From contig NZ_AZWO01000039.1 of the NCBI RefSeq assembly GCF_000514775.1, positions 138 to 48,511 of the forward strand: DNA of 48,374 bases, written 5' to 3'. A model generated the notes under the pieces. That model ran no database searches. It was not told the origin of the DNA and saw nothing but the letters and a program-made list of their open reading frames with translations. Positions within the stretch are counted from its first letter, which is position 1. The number at the start of each line of letters is the position of its first letter. The position numbers and the translations under genes were made by a program. Of this stretch, positions 1 to 8,169 are shown piece by piece. Source of the DNA: Salinispora pacifica CNR114 (GTDB lineage Bacteria; Actinomycetota; Actinomycetes; Mycobacteriales; Micromonosporaceae).

Positions 1-510
1 GATGTAGTGGCCGCCGGCGAAGGAGTGGCTCTCGCCGTTGGTGTCGGTGGCGGTGCCGGCGATGTTGGCCACGACGGCGCGGCCGTCGTCGACGGTGCGG
101 ATGATGTCTTCGCGCAGGGTGTCGGTCTGTGTGGTGTCGGCCTCGGGGGTGGAGATCTCGACGCTGCGGTACACGTCGCTGCCGGTTTCGGTGTTCAGCA
201 CCGGGGTGATGTCGTTGATGGAGTCGGTGCCGGACTCGGTGGTGCCCATCCGCTCGGCCATCGAGTAGACGTCGATGTCCTTGTCCTGCACGGACAGGGC
301 GTTGCGGGCGGCGGCGGGGCCGCAGTAGTAGAAGTTCGGCTGGGCCTCGTAGTCGACCGGGAGTACGCGGGTGCCGTCGCGCTGGCTTTGCGCGGTGGGC
401 TGCGCGGTGGGGGCGGCGAAGGCGGCGGTCGCGGGGGCGGCGATGGCGCCACCGGTGGCGATCAGGCCAGCGGCGGTCAGGGCGGTCTTGCGAAGGATGT
501 CGGTACGCAT
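1..510 (-). CDS. Secreted C39-like cysteine peptidase, N-terminal part
   Basis: The frame stays open from an ATG at 510 to the window edge, giving 170 residues with the C-terminus missing. The start has an AAAGG ribosome binding site (522-526). The N-terminus is a Sec signal peptide: RKTALTAAGLIATGGAIAA followed by an Ala-rich cleavage region near residues 28-34. After it comes a segment with FYYCGPAAARNAL, the Cys block of Peptidase_C39_2 proteins, and near the window edge SFAGGHYI, which fits the His block. Family knowledge suggests an exported papain-fold peptidase or a related amidase. The target is unknown. The gene is monocistronic as far as can be seen and faces away from korA. Confidence 0.7.
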   Translation of the reverse strand, partial: MRTDILRKTALTAAGLIATGGAIAAPATAAFAAPTAQPTAQSQRDGTRVLPVDYEAQPNFYYCGPAAARNALSVQDKDIDVYSMAERMGTTESGTDSINDITPVLNTETGSDVYRSVEISTPEADTTQTDTLREDIIRTVDDGRAVVANIAGTATDTNGESHSFAGGHYI

Positions 511-1181
511 GATGATCGAAGCCTTTCGCTCGGGGGTGCCGCGGACGCGGGGGGCGCCTACGGGTCGGGCGAGGTGGTTCGAGAAGAGATTCGAAAGAGG
601 GGGTTGCGCCCGGCGGGGTGCTACTCGGGCGGCCCGGGGAGGTAACCAACGCCGGCCCGGTGGCATTCCGGGGCGGTCGAACCACCGGCGTCCGGCGGTC
701 CGGCGGGGCGCTCGCGGCTGCCCCGCATGGTTACGCCAGGTATAACCACGGGCCCCCACCACCGATTCCCCGGCGACGGTGACCCGGGCCACCCGACAAA
801 ACGTCAGATACCTCACATTCGATGAACTACCAATTCGACCAAAACGCCTATTTTATCGGTAATCGCATCGCATTGGCGATAGCAACGGCGGCCACAAAGA
901 GCCTTCCGGCCACCACCCCCCGCTCGGCCGACAGCCTTTGGGGCAGCCAACGGGCACCGGAGTTCACCGGCATCGAGACCGACGAAGCAATCGGGTGATC
1001 TGGATTACGACAGCCGGCCAAAAATAGCAATGAAACGGTCATCTACTCGCCAAATCAAGTCTCAGTCGACGGACCTCTCGAGCTGGCGTGGAGGTGATCC
1101 GACGTAGGCTCTCAGGTGAGAACCGACAGCAGGCCGGACAACCACACGAGGTGGGTCACGGCGGCGCGCCGAGGAGGCCAT
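511..1181. other. Long intergenic region, no confident gene
   Basis: About 670 bases lie between the divergent peptidase and korA genes. The part next to the peptidase gene is very GC-rich and can fold: GCGGGGC at 703-709 pairs with GCCCCGC at 720-726 across a 10-base loop. Bases 790-880 are clearly more AT-rich than the surroundings and are the likely promoter zone. If so, the peptidase transcript has a leader of roughly 300 bases. A 64-codon minus frame at 848-1042 has a lipobox-like LAGC but no ribosome binding site and no charged N-region, so I do not call it. Confidence 0.5.
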
Positions 1182-1259
1182 GTGACCGGGCAGGGCGAGG
1201 TCAGGAGCGAGTGCGGCGATCCGGGCGACCGTGCCGACCAGAGCGGGGTGCGGTCATGA
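1182..1259 (+). CDS. Possible 25-codon leader ORF coupled to korA
   Basis: A GTG at 1182 follows a perfect GGAGG (1173-1177) and opens a 25-residue frame rich in Asp, Glu, Gly and Arg. Its TGA (1257-1259) overlaps the korA ATG (1256-1258) in the ATGA arrangement typical of translational coupling. The start of korA itself has only a weak Shine-Dalgarno sequence. Both facts are read from the sequence; that the peptide is made is an inference. I see no known family. It could be chance in GC-rich DNA. Confidence 0.25.
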   Translation: MTGQGEVRSECGDPGDRADQSGVRS

Positions 1260-3103
1260 CCAAGAAGATCCGCCAACTGGACCGCGTGGTCATCCGCTTC
1301 GCCGGGGACTCCGGCGACGGGATGCAGCTGACCGGCGACCGATTCACCTCCGAAACCGCCCAACTCGGTAACGACATCTCCACGCTGCCCAACTTCCCCG
1401 CGGAGATCCGCGCGCCCGCCGGGACGCTACCCGGGGTGTCGAGCTTCCAGGTGCACTTCGCCGACTACGACATCCTCACCCCCGGCGACTCGCCGAACGT
1501 CCTGGTCGCGATGAACCCGGCCGCGCTCAAGGCCAACCTCGCCGACCTGCCGCGCGGAGCCGACATCATCGTCAACACCGACGAGTTCACCCGCCGTAAC
1601 CTGGCCAAGGTCGGCTACCAGGCCAACCCGCTCGAGGACGACTCGCTCGCCGGCTACACGGTGCACCCGGTGGCGCTGACCTCGATGACCGTCGGGGCGC
1701 TCGCCGACCACGAGGTGTCCAAGAAAGACGCCGAACGGGCCAAGAACATGTTCGCGCTGGGTCTGCTGAGCTGGATGTACTCCCGGCCGTACGAGTCGAC
1801 CCTACGGTTCCTGGAGCGCAAGTTCGCGACCCGGCCGGAGCTGGTCGGAGCCAACGTCGCGGCGTTCAAGGCCGGCTGGAACTTCGGTGAGACGACCGAG
1901 GACTTCGCGGTCCGGTACGAGGTCAAGCCGGCGAAGATGCCGCCCGGGACCTACCGGAACATCACCGGCAACGCGGCCCTGTCGCTCGGCCTGGTGGCCG
2001 CCGGGGTCCGCTCCGAGCTGCTGGTCTTCCTCGGCGCCTACCCGATCACCCCGGCATCGGACATCCTGCACGAACTGAGCAAGCACAAGCGTTTCGGCGT
2101 GCTCACCATGCAGGCCGAGGACGAGATCGCGGCCATCGGTGCGGCGCTGGGCGCCTCGTACGGCGGGGCGCTCGGCGTCACCACCACCAGCGGCCCCGGC
2201 GTGGCACTCAAGAGCGAGACCATCTCGCTCGCGGTGGCGCTGGAGCTGCCGCTGGTCATCGTGGACGTGCAGCGGGCCGGGCCGTCGACCGGGATGCCGA
2301 CCAAGACCGAGCAGGCCGACCTGAACATGGCCCTCTTCGGCCGACACGGCGAGGCGCCGGTGGCGGTGCTCGCGCCGAGGTCCCCGGCCGACTGCTTCTA
2401 CGCGGCGTTGGAGGCGGCCCGGATCGCGCTGACCTACCGCACGCCGGTGCTCCTGCTCTCCGACAACTACGTGGCCAACGGATCCGAGCCATGGCTGCTC
2501 CCCGACGTCGAGTCCCTGCCCGACCTGCGGGTCGACTTCGCCACCCGGCCCAACGGCGAGGACGGTGCCACCTTCCTGCCGTACCTGCGGGATCCGGAGA
2601 CCCTGGCCCGGCCCTGGGCCGTCCCCGGCACACCGGGGCTGGAGCACCGCATCGGTGGGCTGGAGAAGGCCGACAAGACCGGCGACATCTCGTACGACCC
2701 GGCCAACCACGACTTCATGGTGCGGACCCGTGCCACCCGGATCGAGGCCATCCCGGTGCCCGACCTTGAGGTCGAGGACCCGGACGGTGACGCTCAGGTG
2801 CTGGTGCTCGGCTGGGGGTCCACCTACGGGCCGATCGGCGCGGCCTGCCGGGGCCTCCGCCAACGCGGGCTCTCCGTCGCCCAGGCGCACCTGCGGCACC
2901 TCGCCCCGATGCCGGCCAACCTCGGCGAGATACTGCGCTCCTACGAGCGGGTGGTCATCCCCGAGATGAACCTCGGTCAGCTCGCCCACGTGATCCGCGC
3001 CCGGTACCTGGTCGACGCGATCGGCTACAACCAGGTACACGGTCTGCCGTTCACCGCCAACGAGCTGGAGACGATGCTGGAAGAGGTCCTGAAGAATGTC
3101 TGA
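1256..3103 (+). CDS. korA: 2-oxoglutarate:ferredoxin oxidoreductase, fused gamma/alpha subunit
   Basis: KorA partners KorB in the oxygen-tolerant oxidative decarboxylation of 2-oxoglutarate to succinyl-CoA with ferredoxin as electron acceptor, an alternative to the dehydrogenase complex in actinobacterial TCA cycles. The 615-residue product starts with VIRFAGDSGDGMQLTGDRF, the beginning of the gamma domain (about residues 1-200). The alpha (POR_N) domain follows, with YPITPASDILHEL and AIGAALGASYGGA. The length matches the fused actinobacterial form. I chose ATG 1256 because upstream in-frame starts would add a low-complexity extension; a possible leader ORF overlaps this start. The 3' end overlaps korB by 8 bases, so the two subunits are co-translated. 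Confidence 0.95.
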   Translation: MTKKIRQLDRVVIRFAGDSGDGMQLTGDRFTSETAQLGNDISTLPNFPAEIRAPAGTLPGVSSFQVHFADYDILTPGDSPNVLVAMNPAALKANLADLPRGADIIVNTDEFTRRNLAKVGYQANPLEDDSLAGYTVHPVALTSMTVGALADHEVSKKDAERAKNMFALGLLSWMYSRPYESTLRFLERKFATRPELVGANVAAFKAGWNFGETTEDFAVRYEVKPAKMPPGTYRNITGNAALSLGLVAAGVRSELLVFLGAYPITPASDILHELSKHKRFGVLTMQAEDEIAAIGAALGASYGGALGVTTTSGPGVALKSETISLAVALELPLVIVDVQRAGPSTGMPTKTEQADLNMALFGRHGEAPVAVLAPRSPADCFYAALEAARIALTYRTPVLLLSDNYVANGSEPWLLPDVESLPDLRVDFATRPNGEDGATFLPYLRDPETLARPWAVPGTPGLEHRIGGLEKADKTGDISYDPANHDFMVRTRATRIEAIPVPDLEVEDPDGDAQVLVLGWGSTYGPIGAACRGLRQRGLSVAQAHLRHLAPMPANLGEILRSYERVVIPEMNLGQLAHVIRARYLVDAIGYNQVHGLPFTANELETMLEEVLKNV

Positions 3104-4130
3104 GCCCGTCGCCCTCAAGCTCACCGCGAAGGACTTCAAGTCCAACCAGGAGGTGCGGTGGTGCCCCGGCTGTGGTGACTACGCGATCCTCGCCGCCGTC
3201 CAGGGCTTCATGCCGGAGCTGAACATCCCCCGGGAGCGGATCGTCTTCGTCTCCGGCATCGGCTGCTCGTCGCGCTTCCCGTACTACATGAACACGTACG
3301 GGATGCACTCGATCCACGGGCGCGCCCCGGCGATCGCCACCGGCCTCTCCACCACCCGCCCCGACCTCTCCGTCTGGGTGGTCACCGGGGACGGCGACGC
3401 GCTGTCGATCGGCGGCAACCACCTGATCCACGCGCTACGGCGTAACGTCAACCTGAAGATCCTGCTGTTCAACAACCAGATCTACGGCCTGACCAAGGGG
3501 CAGTACTCCCCCACGTCCGAGGTCGGCAAGATCACCAAGTCGACCCCGGTCGGGTCGGCGGACGCACCTTTCAACCCGCTCTCGCTGGCGCTGGGCGCGG
3601 AGGCCACATTCGTGGCCCGCACCATCGACTCGGACCGCAAACACCTGCAGTCGGTGCTCCGGGCCGCCGCCGAGCACGAGGGCTCGGCCTTCGTGGAGAT
3701 CTACCAGAACTGCAACATCTTCAACGACGGGGCCTTCGAACAGCTCAAGGGTCCCGCCACCCGGGACGACTCGCTGATCCGGCTGGAGCACAACCAGCCG
3801 ATCACGTTCGGCCGGGACGGGCAGTTCTGCGTCGTACACCCGCCCGGCGGTTTCGGCCTGGAGGTCCGCGAGACCGCGGCCACCACGGCGGAGGAGATCG
3901 TCGTCCACGATGCCACCATCACCGACCCGGCGTACGCGTTCGCCCTGTCTCGGCTGCCGGGCCTGGACCTGCGCAACACCCCGATCGGGGTGTTGCGTTC
4001 GGTCCGACGACCGTCGTACGACAGCGTGGTGCAGGAGCAGCTCGACGCCGCCCGGGCGACGGTGACCGAGACTCGGGAGCAGCAGTTCGCCGGCCTGTTG
4101 CACAGCGGCGATACCTGGACGATCAACTGA
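3096..4130 (+). CDS. korB: 2-oxoglutarate:ferredoxin oxidoreductase, beta subunit
   Basis: This 344-residue subunit binds thiamine diphosphate and the [4Fe-4S] cluster. Visible motifs are WCPGCGDYAIL near residues 22-32 (cluster Cys), GIGCSSRFPYY, and the TPP motif GDGDALSIGGNH near residue 97 ending in LLFNNQIYGLTKGQ. The later QNCNIFND supplies another conserved Cys. Start ATG 3096 lies inside the end of korA (8-base overlap). No ferredoxin gene is adjacent, so the electron acceptor must be encoded elsewhere. After the stop there is a 6-bp CTCCGG/CCGGAG hairpin (4168-4187), a weak terminator candidate without a U-run. Confidence 0.95.
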   Translation: MSEPVALKLTAKDFKSNQEVRWCPGCGDYAILAAVQGFMPELNIPRERIVFVSGIGCSSRFPYYMNTYGMHSIHGRAPAIATGLSTTRPDLSVWVVTGDGDALSIGGNHLIHALRRNVNLKILLFNNQIYGLTKGQYSPTSEVGKITKSTPVGSADAPFNPLSLALGAEATFVARTIDSDRKHLQSVLRAAAEHEGSAFVEIYQNCNIFNDGAFEQLKGPATRDDSLIRLEHNQPITFGRDGQFCVVHPPGGFGLEVRETAATTAEEIVVHDATITDPAYAFALSRLPGLDLRNTPIGVLRSVRRPSYDSVVQEQLDAARATVTETREQQFAGLLHSGDTWTIN

Positions 4131-4171
4131 GCCGGAGGCTGGTCCCCGTGTCCGCCGGGTAGCCGGGCTCC

Positions 4172-4276
4172 GGACAGCGGCCCGGAGTGCAGCGGCGCGG
4201 GCGCTCCGGCCCGGGGCACTTACGGCGCGGGGTTCAGGACAGCGGCCCGAGGCGCAGCGGCGCGGGGTTCAGGACA
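4172..4276. repeat. Imperfect direct repeats between korB and the channel gene
   Basis: A roughly 29-base unit beginning GGACAGCGGCCCG occurs at 4172-4200 and 4237-4265 with three mismatches. An 18-base unit beginning GGCGCGGGGTTC is repeated exactly at 4224-4241 and 4259-4276. The last copy runs into the final codons of the minus-strand channel gene, so the repeats may have reshaped that C-terminus. Confidence 0.7.
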
Positions 4277-5288
4277 TCGGGGTGGAGGTTCGACGGTCGT
4301 CGCGGACGTGCACGAGCATGTCGCCGGTTTCGATGACCCCGCCGGCCCGATCGGCGAGGGTGACCACCTTGCCCCGCCGCACCAACGCGATGACCAGAGC
4401 CTCCAACTCGCGGGGGGAGCGGCCGACCTCGTGCCGCTCGGCCGACCGCATCGCGAGCGCCATCCCCTGACCGGGCGTGAGCAGATCCTCCACGACATCG
4501 ATCAGCGGCGGCGCGGAGGTGGAGAGGCCCAGCAGCCGACCGGCGGTCGCCGACGAGACGATCACATGATGGGCACCACTCTGTTTGAGCAGCGGGGCGT
4601 TCTCCGCCTCCCGGGCCGCAGCGATGATCCGCACCTGTCCTGCGGTGAGCTGCCGAACGGTCAGCGCCACCAGCACCGAAGCATCGTCACTGTCGGTAGC
4701 AATGATCACCGCCTTGGCGGTCCGGATGTGCGCCTCGTTGAGGGTTGCCGAGCGGGTCGCCGACCCCTCGATCGCCACCAGACCGGCCGAGGTCGCCTGC
4801 CGCAGGGCGGCGCCGCTACGTTCGACCACCACGATCCTGGACTTGTCGAAACCGTTCTCGAGCAGGGCGGAGATCGCACTGCGGCCCTTGGTGCCGTAGC
4901 CGCAGATGATGACGTGGTCCTTCACAGCTCTCCTCCACCGCGACAGGCGACGGCCGGTCCGGTACTGCTCGGTCAGGACTTCCAGGGTGGTGCCGACCAG
5001 AATGATCAGAAAGATGACCCGGGCCGGGGTGATGTAGAGGACGTTGAGCAGACGGGCCGACTCCGAGACCGGGGCGATGTCGCCGTACCCGGTGGTGGAG
5101 AGGGAAACCACAACGTAGTAGAAGCAGTCGAGGAGGCTCAGCCCGTCCGAGTCGCGGTTGGCGTCCCGATAACCGTCCCTGCCGAGCCACACCACGGCGA
5201 CGCTGGCAAGGACGAGCCCGAGGGCCGCGGCCAACCGTAGACTCAACGCGCTCAGCGGATCGCGCCGTTGCGCCGGGAAATGGATCAC
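4269..5288 (-). CDS. Two-helix potassium channel with RCK (TrkA-N) domain
   Basis: This is a membrane K+ channel subunit with a cytoplasmic regulatory domain. With GTG 5288 as start it has 339 residues: TM1 at about 18-35 (LAAALGLVLASVAVVWL), the selectivity filter TTGYGD at 65-70, TM2 at about 85-100, a Rossmann RCK domain starting DHVIICGYGTKG near residue 124, and a C-terminal TrkA-C-like lobe. The frame continues upstream to 5432, but that extension is Cys/Arg-rich and unlike a channel N-terminus, and a GGGGCGAG site precedes 5288. Ligand binding to the RCK ring normally gates such channels. It is convergent with korB and divergent from the HTH regulator. Confidence 0.88.
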   Translation of the reverse strand: MIHFPAQRRDPLSALSLRLAAALGLVLASVAVVWLGRDGYRDANRDSDGLSLLDCFYYVVVSLSTTGYGDIAPVSESARLLNVLYITPARVIFLIILVGTTLEVLTEQYRTGRRLSRWRRAVKDHVIICGYGTKGRSAISALLENGFDKSRIVVVERSGAALRQATSAGLVAIEGSATRSATLNEAHIRTAKAVIIATDSDDASVLVALTVRQLTAGQVRIIAAAREAENAPLLKQSGAHHVIVSSATAGRLLGLSTSAPPLIDVVEDLLTPGQGMALAMRSAERHEVGRSPRELEALVIALVRRGKVVTLADRAGGVIETGDMLVHVRDDRRTSTPMS

Positions 5289-5449
5289 CGCTCGCCCCGC
5301 CCAAACTCCGCTGATACCTGCACGCCCACAACATAACGGGTCGGGGGTAACGCAGATGGCGAGGCGGCAGGGACGACGGCACGACAGCCCCCGACGGGCA
5401 TGATGGGAGCTGTGCCCCGCGACCACAGCCAACGAAAGCGAGGCGAAGG

Positions 5450-6064
5450 ATGTCGTTGCTCAGACGAGTCATCGGCGGGGTGTTGCGCCGGGTCCGGATG
5501 CGGCAGGGCCGCACGCTGCGGGAGGTAGCTACGGCCGCCGGGGTCTCCATGCCGTACCTATCCGAGGTGGAGCGGGGGCGTAAGGAGGCCTCGTCCGAGG
5601 TGCTCGCGGCGGTCTGCCGGGCACTCGGGATCCGCCTATCCGACCTGCTCGGGGAGGCCCGGGACGAGCTACGCCGCCTGGAGCGGCCCGAGCCGATGGG
5701 GTTCACCATCGGCGAGGTCAACCGCACGCCGAGTTCCCGCGTCGAGCCGGCCCGGCAGCACTCGGTCCGGGCCGGGCTACGCGGCGGCGGCCCCACCTCC
5801 TGCGGCGCCGGCCAGGTGCCCCTTCGACTGGGTTCTCCTGGGCTACCCATCGGTGGGGCGGGGCTCGCGCCGATCGGGCCCGCGCCGATCGGGCCGGCGC
5901 TGACCGGGCCGGCGCTGACCGGGCCGGCGCTGACCGGCGGCCCGGCGGGAGGGGCCGGCCTACGAGTCCGGTTGATCGCGGCGGCGCCGGCTGACCGAAC
6001 CGCACGACGCTCGTGGCGGGTCCGGCGGCTCGTCCGGGCACGCCGGCAGCTGGCTCGGCGGTAG
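5450..6064 (+). CDS. XRE-family regulator, ClgR/PopR-like
   Basis: The first about 75 residues match the clp gene activators ClgR and PopR: LLRRVIGGVLRRVR, then the HTH core RTLREVATAAGVSMPYLSEVERGRKEAS and an LGIRLSDLL helix. The rest, about 130 residues, is low-complexity with APIGP/ALTGP repeats encoded by 15-bp tandem units, and is Arg-rich at the end. ClgR proteins are usually about 90-150 residues, so this tail is an extension that may have grown by repeat slippage. In Streptomyces, PopR activates an adjacent clpP operon and is itself a Clp substrate. The clpP gene 190 bases downstream makes the same role likely. ATG 5450 follows a GAGGCGAAGG stretch. Confidence 0.85.
   Translation: MSLLRRVIGGVLRRVRMRQGRTLREVATAAGVSMPYLSEVERGRKEASSEVLAAVCRALGIRLSDLLGEARDELRRLERPEPMGFTIGEVNRTPSSRVEPARQHSVRAGLRGGGPTSCGAGQVPLRLGSPGLPIGGAGLAPIGPAPIGPALTGPALTGPALTGGPAGGAGLRVRLIAAAPADRTARRSWRVRRLVRARRQLARR
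5867..5941 (+). repeat. Five tandem 15-bp repeats inside the ClgR/PopR-like gene
   Basis: Two units GCGCCGATCGGGCCC (5867-5896) are followed by three units GCGCTGACCGGGCCG (5897-5941, last copy diverged). They encode APIGP-APIGP-ALTGP-ALTGP-ALTGG. The unit length keeps the frame, so copy number can vary without breaking the protein. Confidence 0.9.
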
Positions 6065-6098
6065 CGGACCCGGCGGTAGCCCAACCAGACCGCCCCGA

Positions 6099-6171
6099 GC
6101 CGATCGATCTGCTCGGCCGATCCGCCCTCGACCGATCTGCTCTGAGCCGATCTGCTGCCGGCAGATCGGCT
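6099..6171. promoter_or_regulatory. Cluster of GATCTGC repeats with an 11-bp inverted repeat upstream of clpP
   Basis: AGCCGATCTGC (6145-6155) and GCAGATCGGCT (6161-6171) form a perfect inverted repeat around TGCCG. Further direct half-sites CGATCTGCT occur at 6133-6141 and GATCTGCT at 6106-6113. The cluster ends about 85 bases before the clpP ATG. It could be an operator for the upstream HTH protein or a transcript hairpin. It does not resemble the GTTCGC-type site I recall for ClgR. Confidence 0.5.
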
Positions 6172-6256
6172 ACCTCCTCCTACCCCGGCACGCGCACGCT
6201 GGACGGGCCGACTCCCGGGCGGTCCCCGCCCGCCGACGCGCTGGAGGTAGCACCTA

Positions 6257-6841
6257 ATGATCAGAATGTTGGCCGATGGGCAGCAGGGCTTCGGCGACCA
6301 GGTCTTCGAGCGGCTGCTGAGGGAACGCATCGTCTTCCTCGGCACCGAGGTGACCGACGAGTCGGCCAACCGGGTCTGTGCCCAGATCCTGCTGCTGGCC
6401 GCCGAGGACTCGGACCGCGACATCAAGCTCTACATCAACTCGCCCGGCGGCTCGGTGAGCGCGGGGATGGCCGTCTACGACACGATGCGGTTTGTCCGCA
6501 ACGACGTGGCGACGCTGGCGTTGGGCATGGCCGGCTCGATGGGGCAGTTCCTCCTCTGCGCCGGGACGGCGGGCAAACGATACGCGCTGCCCCACTCGTG
6601 GATCCTCATGCACCAGCCGGCCGGCGGGATGGGGGGCACCGCTGCCGACGTCCGGATCCAGGCGGAGAACCTCCTGCACGTGAAGAAGACCATGCAGGGA
6701 CTGATCGCCCAGCACAGTGGTCGGACGCTGGCGGACATCCAGCGAGACTGGGACCGGGATCGCTGGTTCACCCCGGAGCAAGCCCGCGAGTACGGCCTCA
6801 TCGACCACGTCATCACGCAGGCGGCGGAGCTCACGCGCTGA
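6257..6841 (+). CDS. clpP: ATP-dependent Clp protease proteolytic subunit
   Basis: ClpP forms the barrel-shaped serine peptidase that degrades unfolded substrates fed by ClpX/ClpC. The 194-residue product contains LYINSPGGSVSAGMAVYDTM, the nucleophile Ser in GMAGSMGQFLL near residue 97, the catalytic His in HSWILMHQP near residue 122, and the Asp in the DRDRWFTPEQA region, so the triad is intact. ATG 6257 is set by GGAGG at 6243-6247. Only one clpP is here, whereas housekeeping actinobacterial clpP1 and clpP2 usually come in pairs beside clpX. Together with the neighbouring PopR-like gene this suggests an accessory ClpP, as with Streptomyces clpP3/P4. Confidence 0.95.
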   Translation: MIRMLADGQQGFGDQVFERLLRERIVFLGTEVTDESANRVCAQILLLAAEDSDRDIKLYINSPGGSVSAGMAVYDTMRFVRNDVATLALGMAGSMGQFLLCAGTAGKRYALPHSWILMHQPAGGMGGTAADVRIQAENLLHVKKTMQGLIAQHSGRTLADIQRDWDRDRWFTPEQAREYGLIDHVITQAAELTR

Positions 6842-7024
6842 GCAACGGTCGGGCCGAAGCCGCATGGGTCGGCCGAACCTACCTACTGCGGCGGCGGATG
6901 TTGTTCACCCGCTCCCCGATTGGCGTCGACCCTTGTCCCTTTGATAGCAACGGAGCCTCCGCCGGACCACGGGACGCCCTCTGCCGACCGGATCGGGCCG
7001 GCCAACCAGGACCGCTGGAGGCCC

Positions 7025-8113
7025 GTGCCGTTGGAAGCGCTTGCCGTCTTCGGAAAGCTCGTGCCGGTGGCGTTGGCTCTCGGCGGCGGTGTGTTGTTCG
7101 CCCGGCGGAGCGTCGTCAGCGCGGCGAGCTCGAAGGCGTTCGCCGATTTCGCCTTCCTCTTCGCCGTGCCGTGCTACCTGTTCGCCAACGTCTACCGCAG
7201 CGATCTGAGCGTCCTGTTCGCCTGGCCCGCTCTCGCCGGCTACGCCGGCACGGCGGGAATCACCATGGCGGTGGTCGGGGTGCTGGCGGGGCTGACCACC
7301 ACCCGCGAGCCGCGACAGCTCGCGTTACGGATCATGGCGGCGATCCAGGTAAATACGGCCTATTTCGCGGTACCCGTATTCATCATGCTCTTTGGCGACG
7401 CAGCGCCGGTCTTTCCGGTGCTGCTGCTCCAGGTATGCGTCCTCACCCTGGTCGTCCTGGCCATCATGGAGCTGAGCGGGGCGCCGGTGCAGGCTGTACC
7501 GGCTGGTCAGGCTGTACCGGCTGGTCAGGCCGTACCCACCTCGGCTGGGGCCGGCGGGCGGCAGGCGCAGCCGACCGGCGGGCTGGGACCGACGCAGACC
7601 GGCGGGCCACCGGCGCCGCCGCAACGTCGGAGCCGACGCGGCCGAGTGGGCCGGGCGGTGTGGGGTGCCCTGAACACCCCGGTCGTCTTGGCGTGCAACG
7701 CCGGCCTCCTGTTCAACCTGCTAGCCGTCCGGATACCGGAGCCGCTGCTCGGCGGATTCGACTTCGTCGGTGCCGCCGCCGCGCCGATCGCGCTCTTCGC
7801 CCTGGGCCTGCACCTGGGCGGCAGCGGGGTCAGCTTCCGCCACACCACCGGCGAGGAGATCTGGCTGATCGCCGTCAAGTGTCTGCTGTTCCCGTTTGCG
7901 GTCTGGCTGGCCGTCGCGCACGTCCTCGATATTGACGGCCCCTGGTTGACCTATCTCGTCCTCATCGCGGCGATGCCGGCGCCACAGAACCTGTTCATCG
8001 TCGCGCAGCGCTACGGCGTTGACGTCGAGCTGTCGGCCGCGCTGGTGGTGAAGAGCTCGGTCGCGGCGCTACTGCTGCTGCCGCTCTGGGTCCACTGGGC
8101 GCAGGCGGGATGA
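7025..8113 (+). CDS. AEC-family (auxin efflux carrier type) membrane transporter
   Basis: This is a hydrophobic protein of 362 residues from GTG 7025 with about ten predicted membrane helices in two halves, fitting PF03547 carriers that export or exchange organic anions. The signature-like segments are VPCYLFANVYRSDL, NTAYFAVPVFIMLFGD, and near the C-terminus MPAPQNLFIVAQRYGVD. The two halves are joined by a Pro/Gly/Gln-rich cytoplasmic loop of about 70 residues carrying QAVPAG repeats from an 18-bp tandem repeat. GGAGG at 7017-7021 precedes GTG 7025, with a tight spacing. An upstream TTG at 6920 is possible but would add a polar extension. The substrate is unknown. Confidence 0.8.
   Translation: MPLEALAVFGKLVPVALALGGGVLFARRSVVSAASSKAFADFAFLFAVPCYLFANVYRSDLSVLFAWPALAGYAGTAGITMAVVGVLAGLTTTREPRQLALRIMAAIQVNTAYFAVPVFIMLFGDAAPVFPVLLLQVCVLTLVVLAIMELSGAPVQAVPAGQAVPAGQAVPTSAGAGGRQAQPTGGLGPTQTGGPPAPPQRRSRRGRVGRAVWGALNTPVVLACNAGLLFNLLAVRIPEPLLGGFDFVGAAAAPIALFALGLHLGGSGVSFRHTTGEEIWLIAVKCLLFPFAVWLAVAHVLDIDGPWLTYLVLIAAMPAPQNLFIVAQRYGVDVELSAALVVKSSVAALLLLPLWVHWAQAG
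7490..7535 (+). repeat. 18-bp tandem repeat in the transporter loop
   Basis: CAGGCTGTACCGGCTGGT occurs at 7490-7507 and 7508-7525, followed by a partial third copy to 7535. It encodes QAVPAG units in the hydrophilic central loop. Confidence 0.9.
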
Positions 8114-8169
8114 CCTCGTTGCCCCGCCACCTCCGGTACGGCGCACCCGAGCTGGCCCCAAACGCTACA

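Noticed and set aside
511..850. Possible ydaO-type (c-di-AMP) riboswitch in the leader of the secreted peptidase
   Set aside because: The region is GC-rich and foldable, but I could not match the conserved ydaO elements.
848..1042. 64-codon minus frame with lipobox-like LAGC
   Set aside because: No ribosome binding site, no positive N-region, and it lies in the probable promoter zone.
1088..1255. In-frame upstream extension of korA
   Set aside because: Low-complexity residues unlike KorA; ATG 1256 gives the expected N-terminus.
1802..3145. Long open minus-strand frame opposite korA
   Set aside because: Antisense shadow of korA; no start site and no protein-like motifs.
5289..5432. Longer N-terminus of the potassium channel
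   Set aside because: Cys/Arg-rich, unlike channel starts; GTG 5288 has a ribosome binding site.
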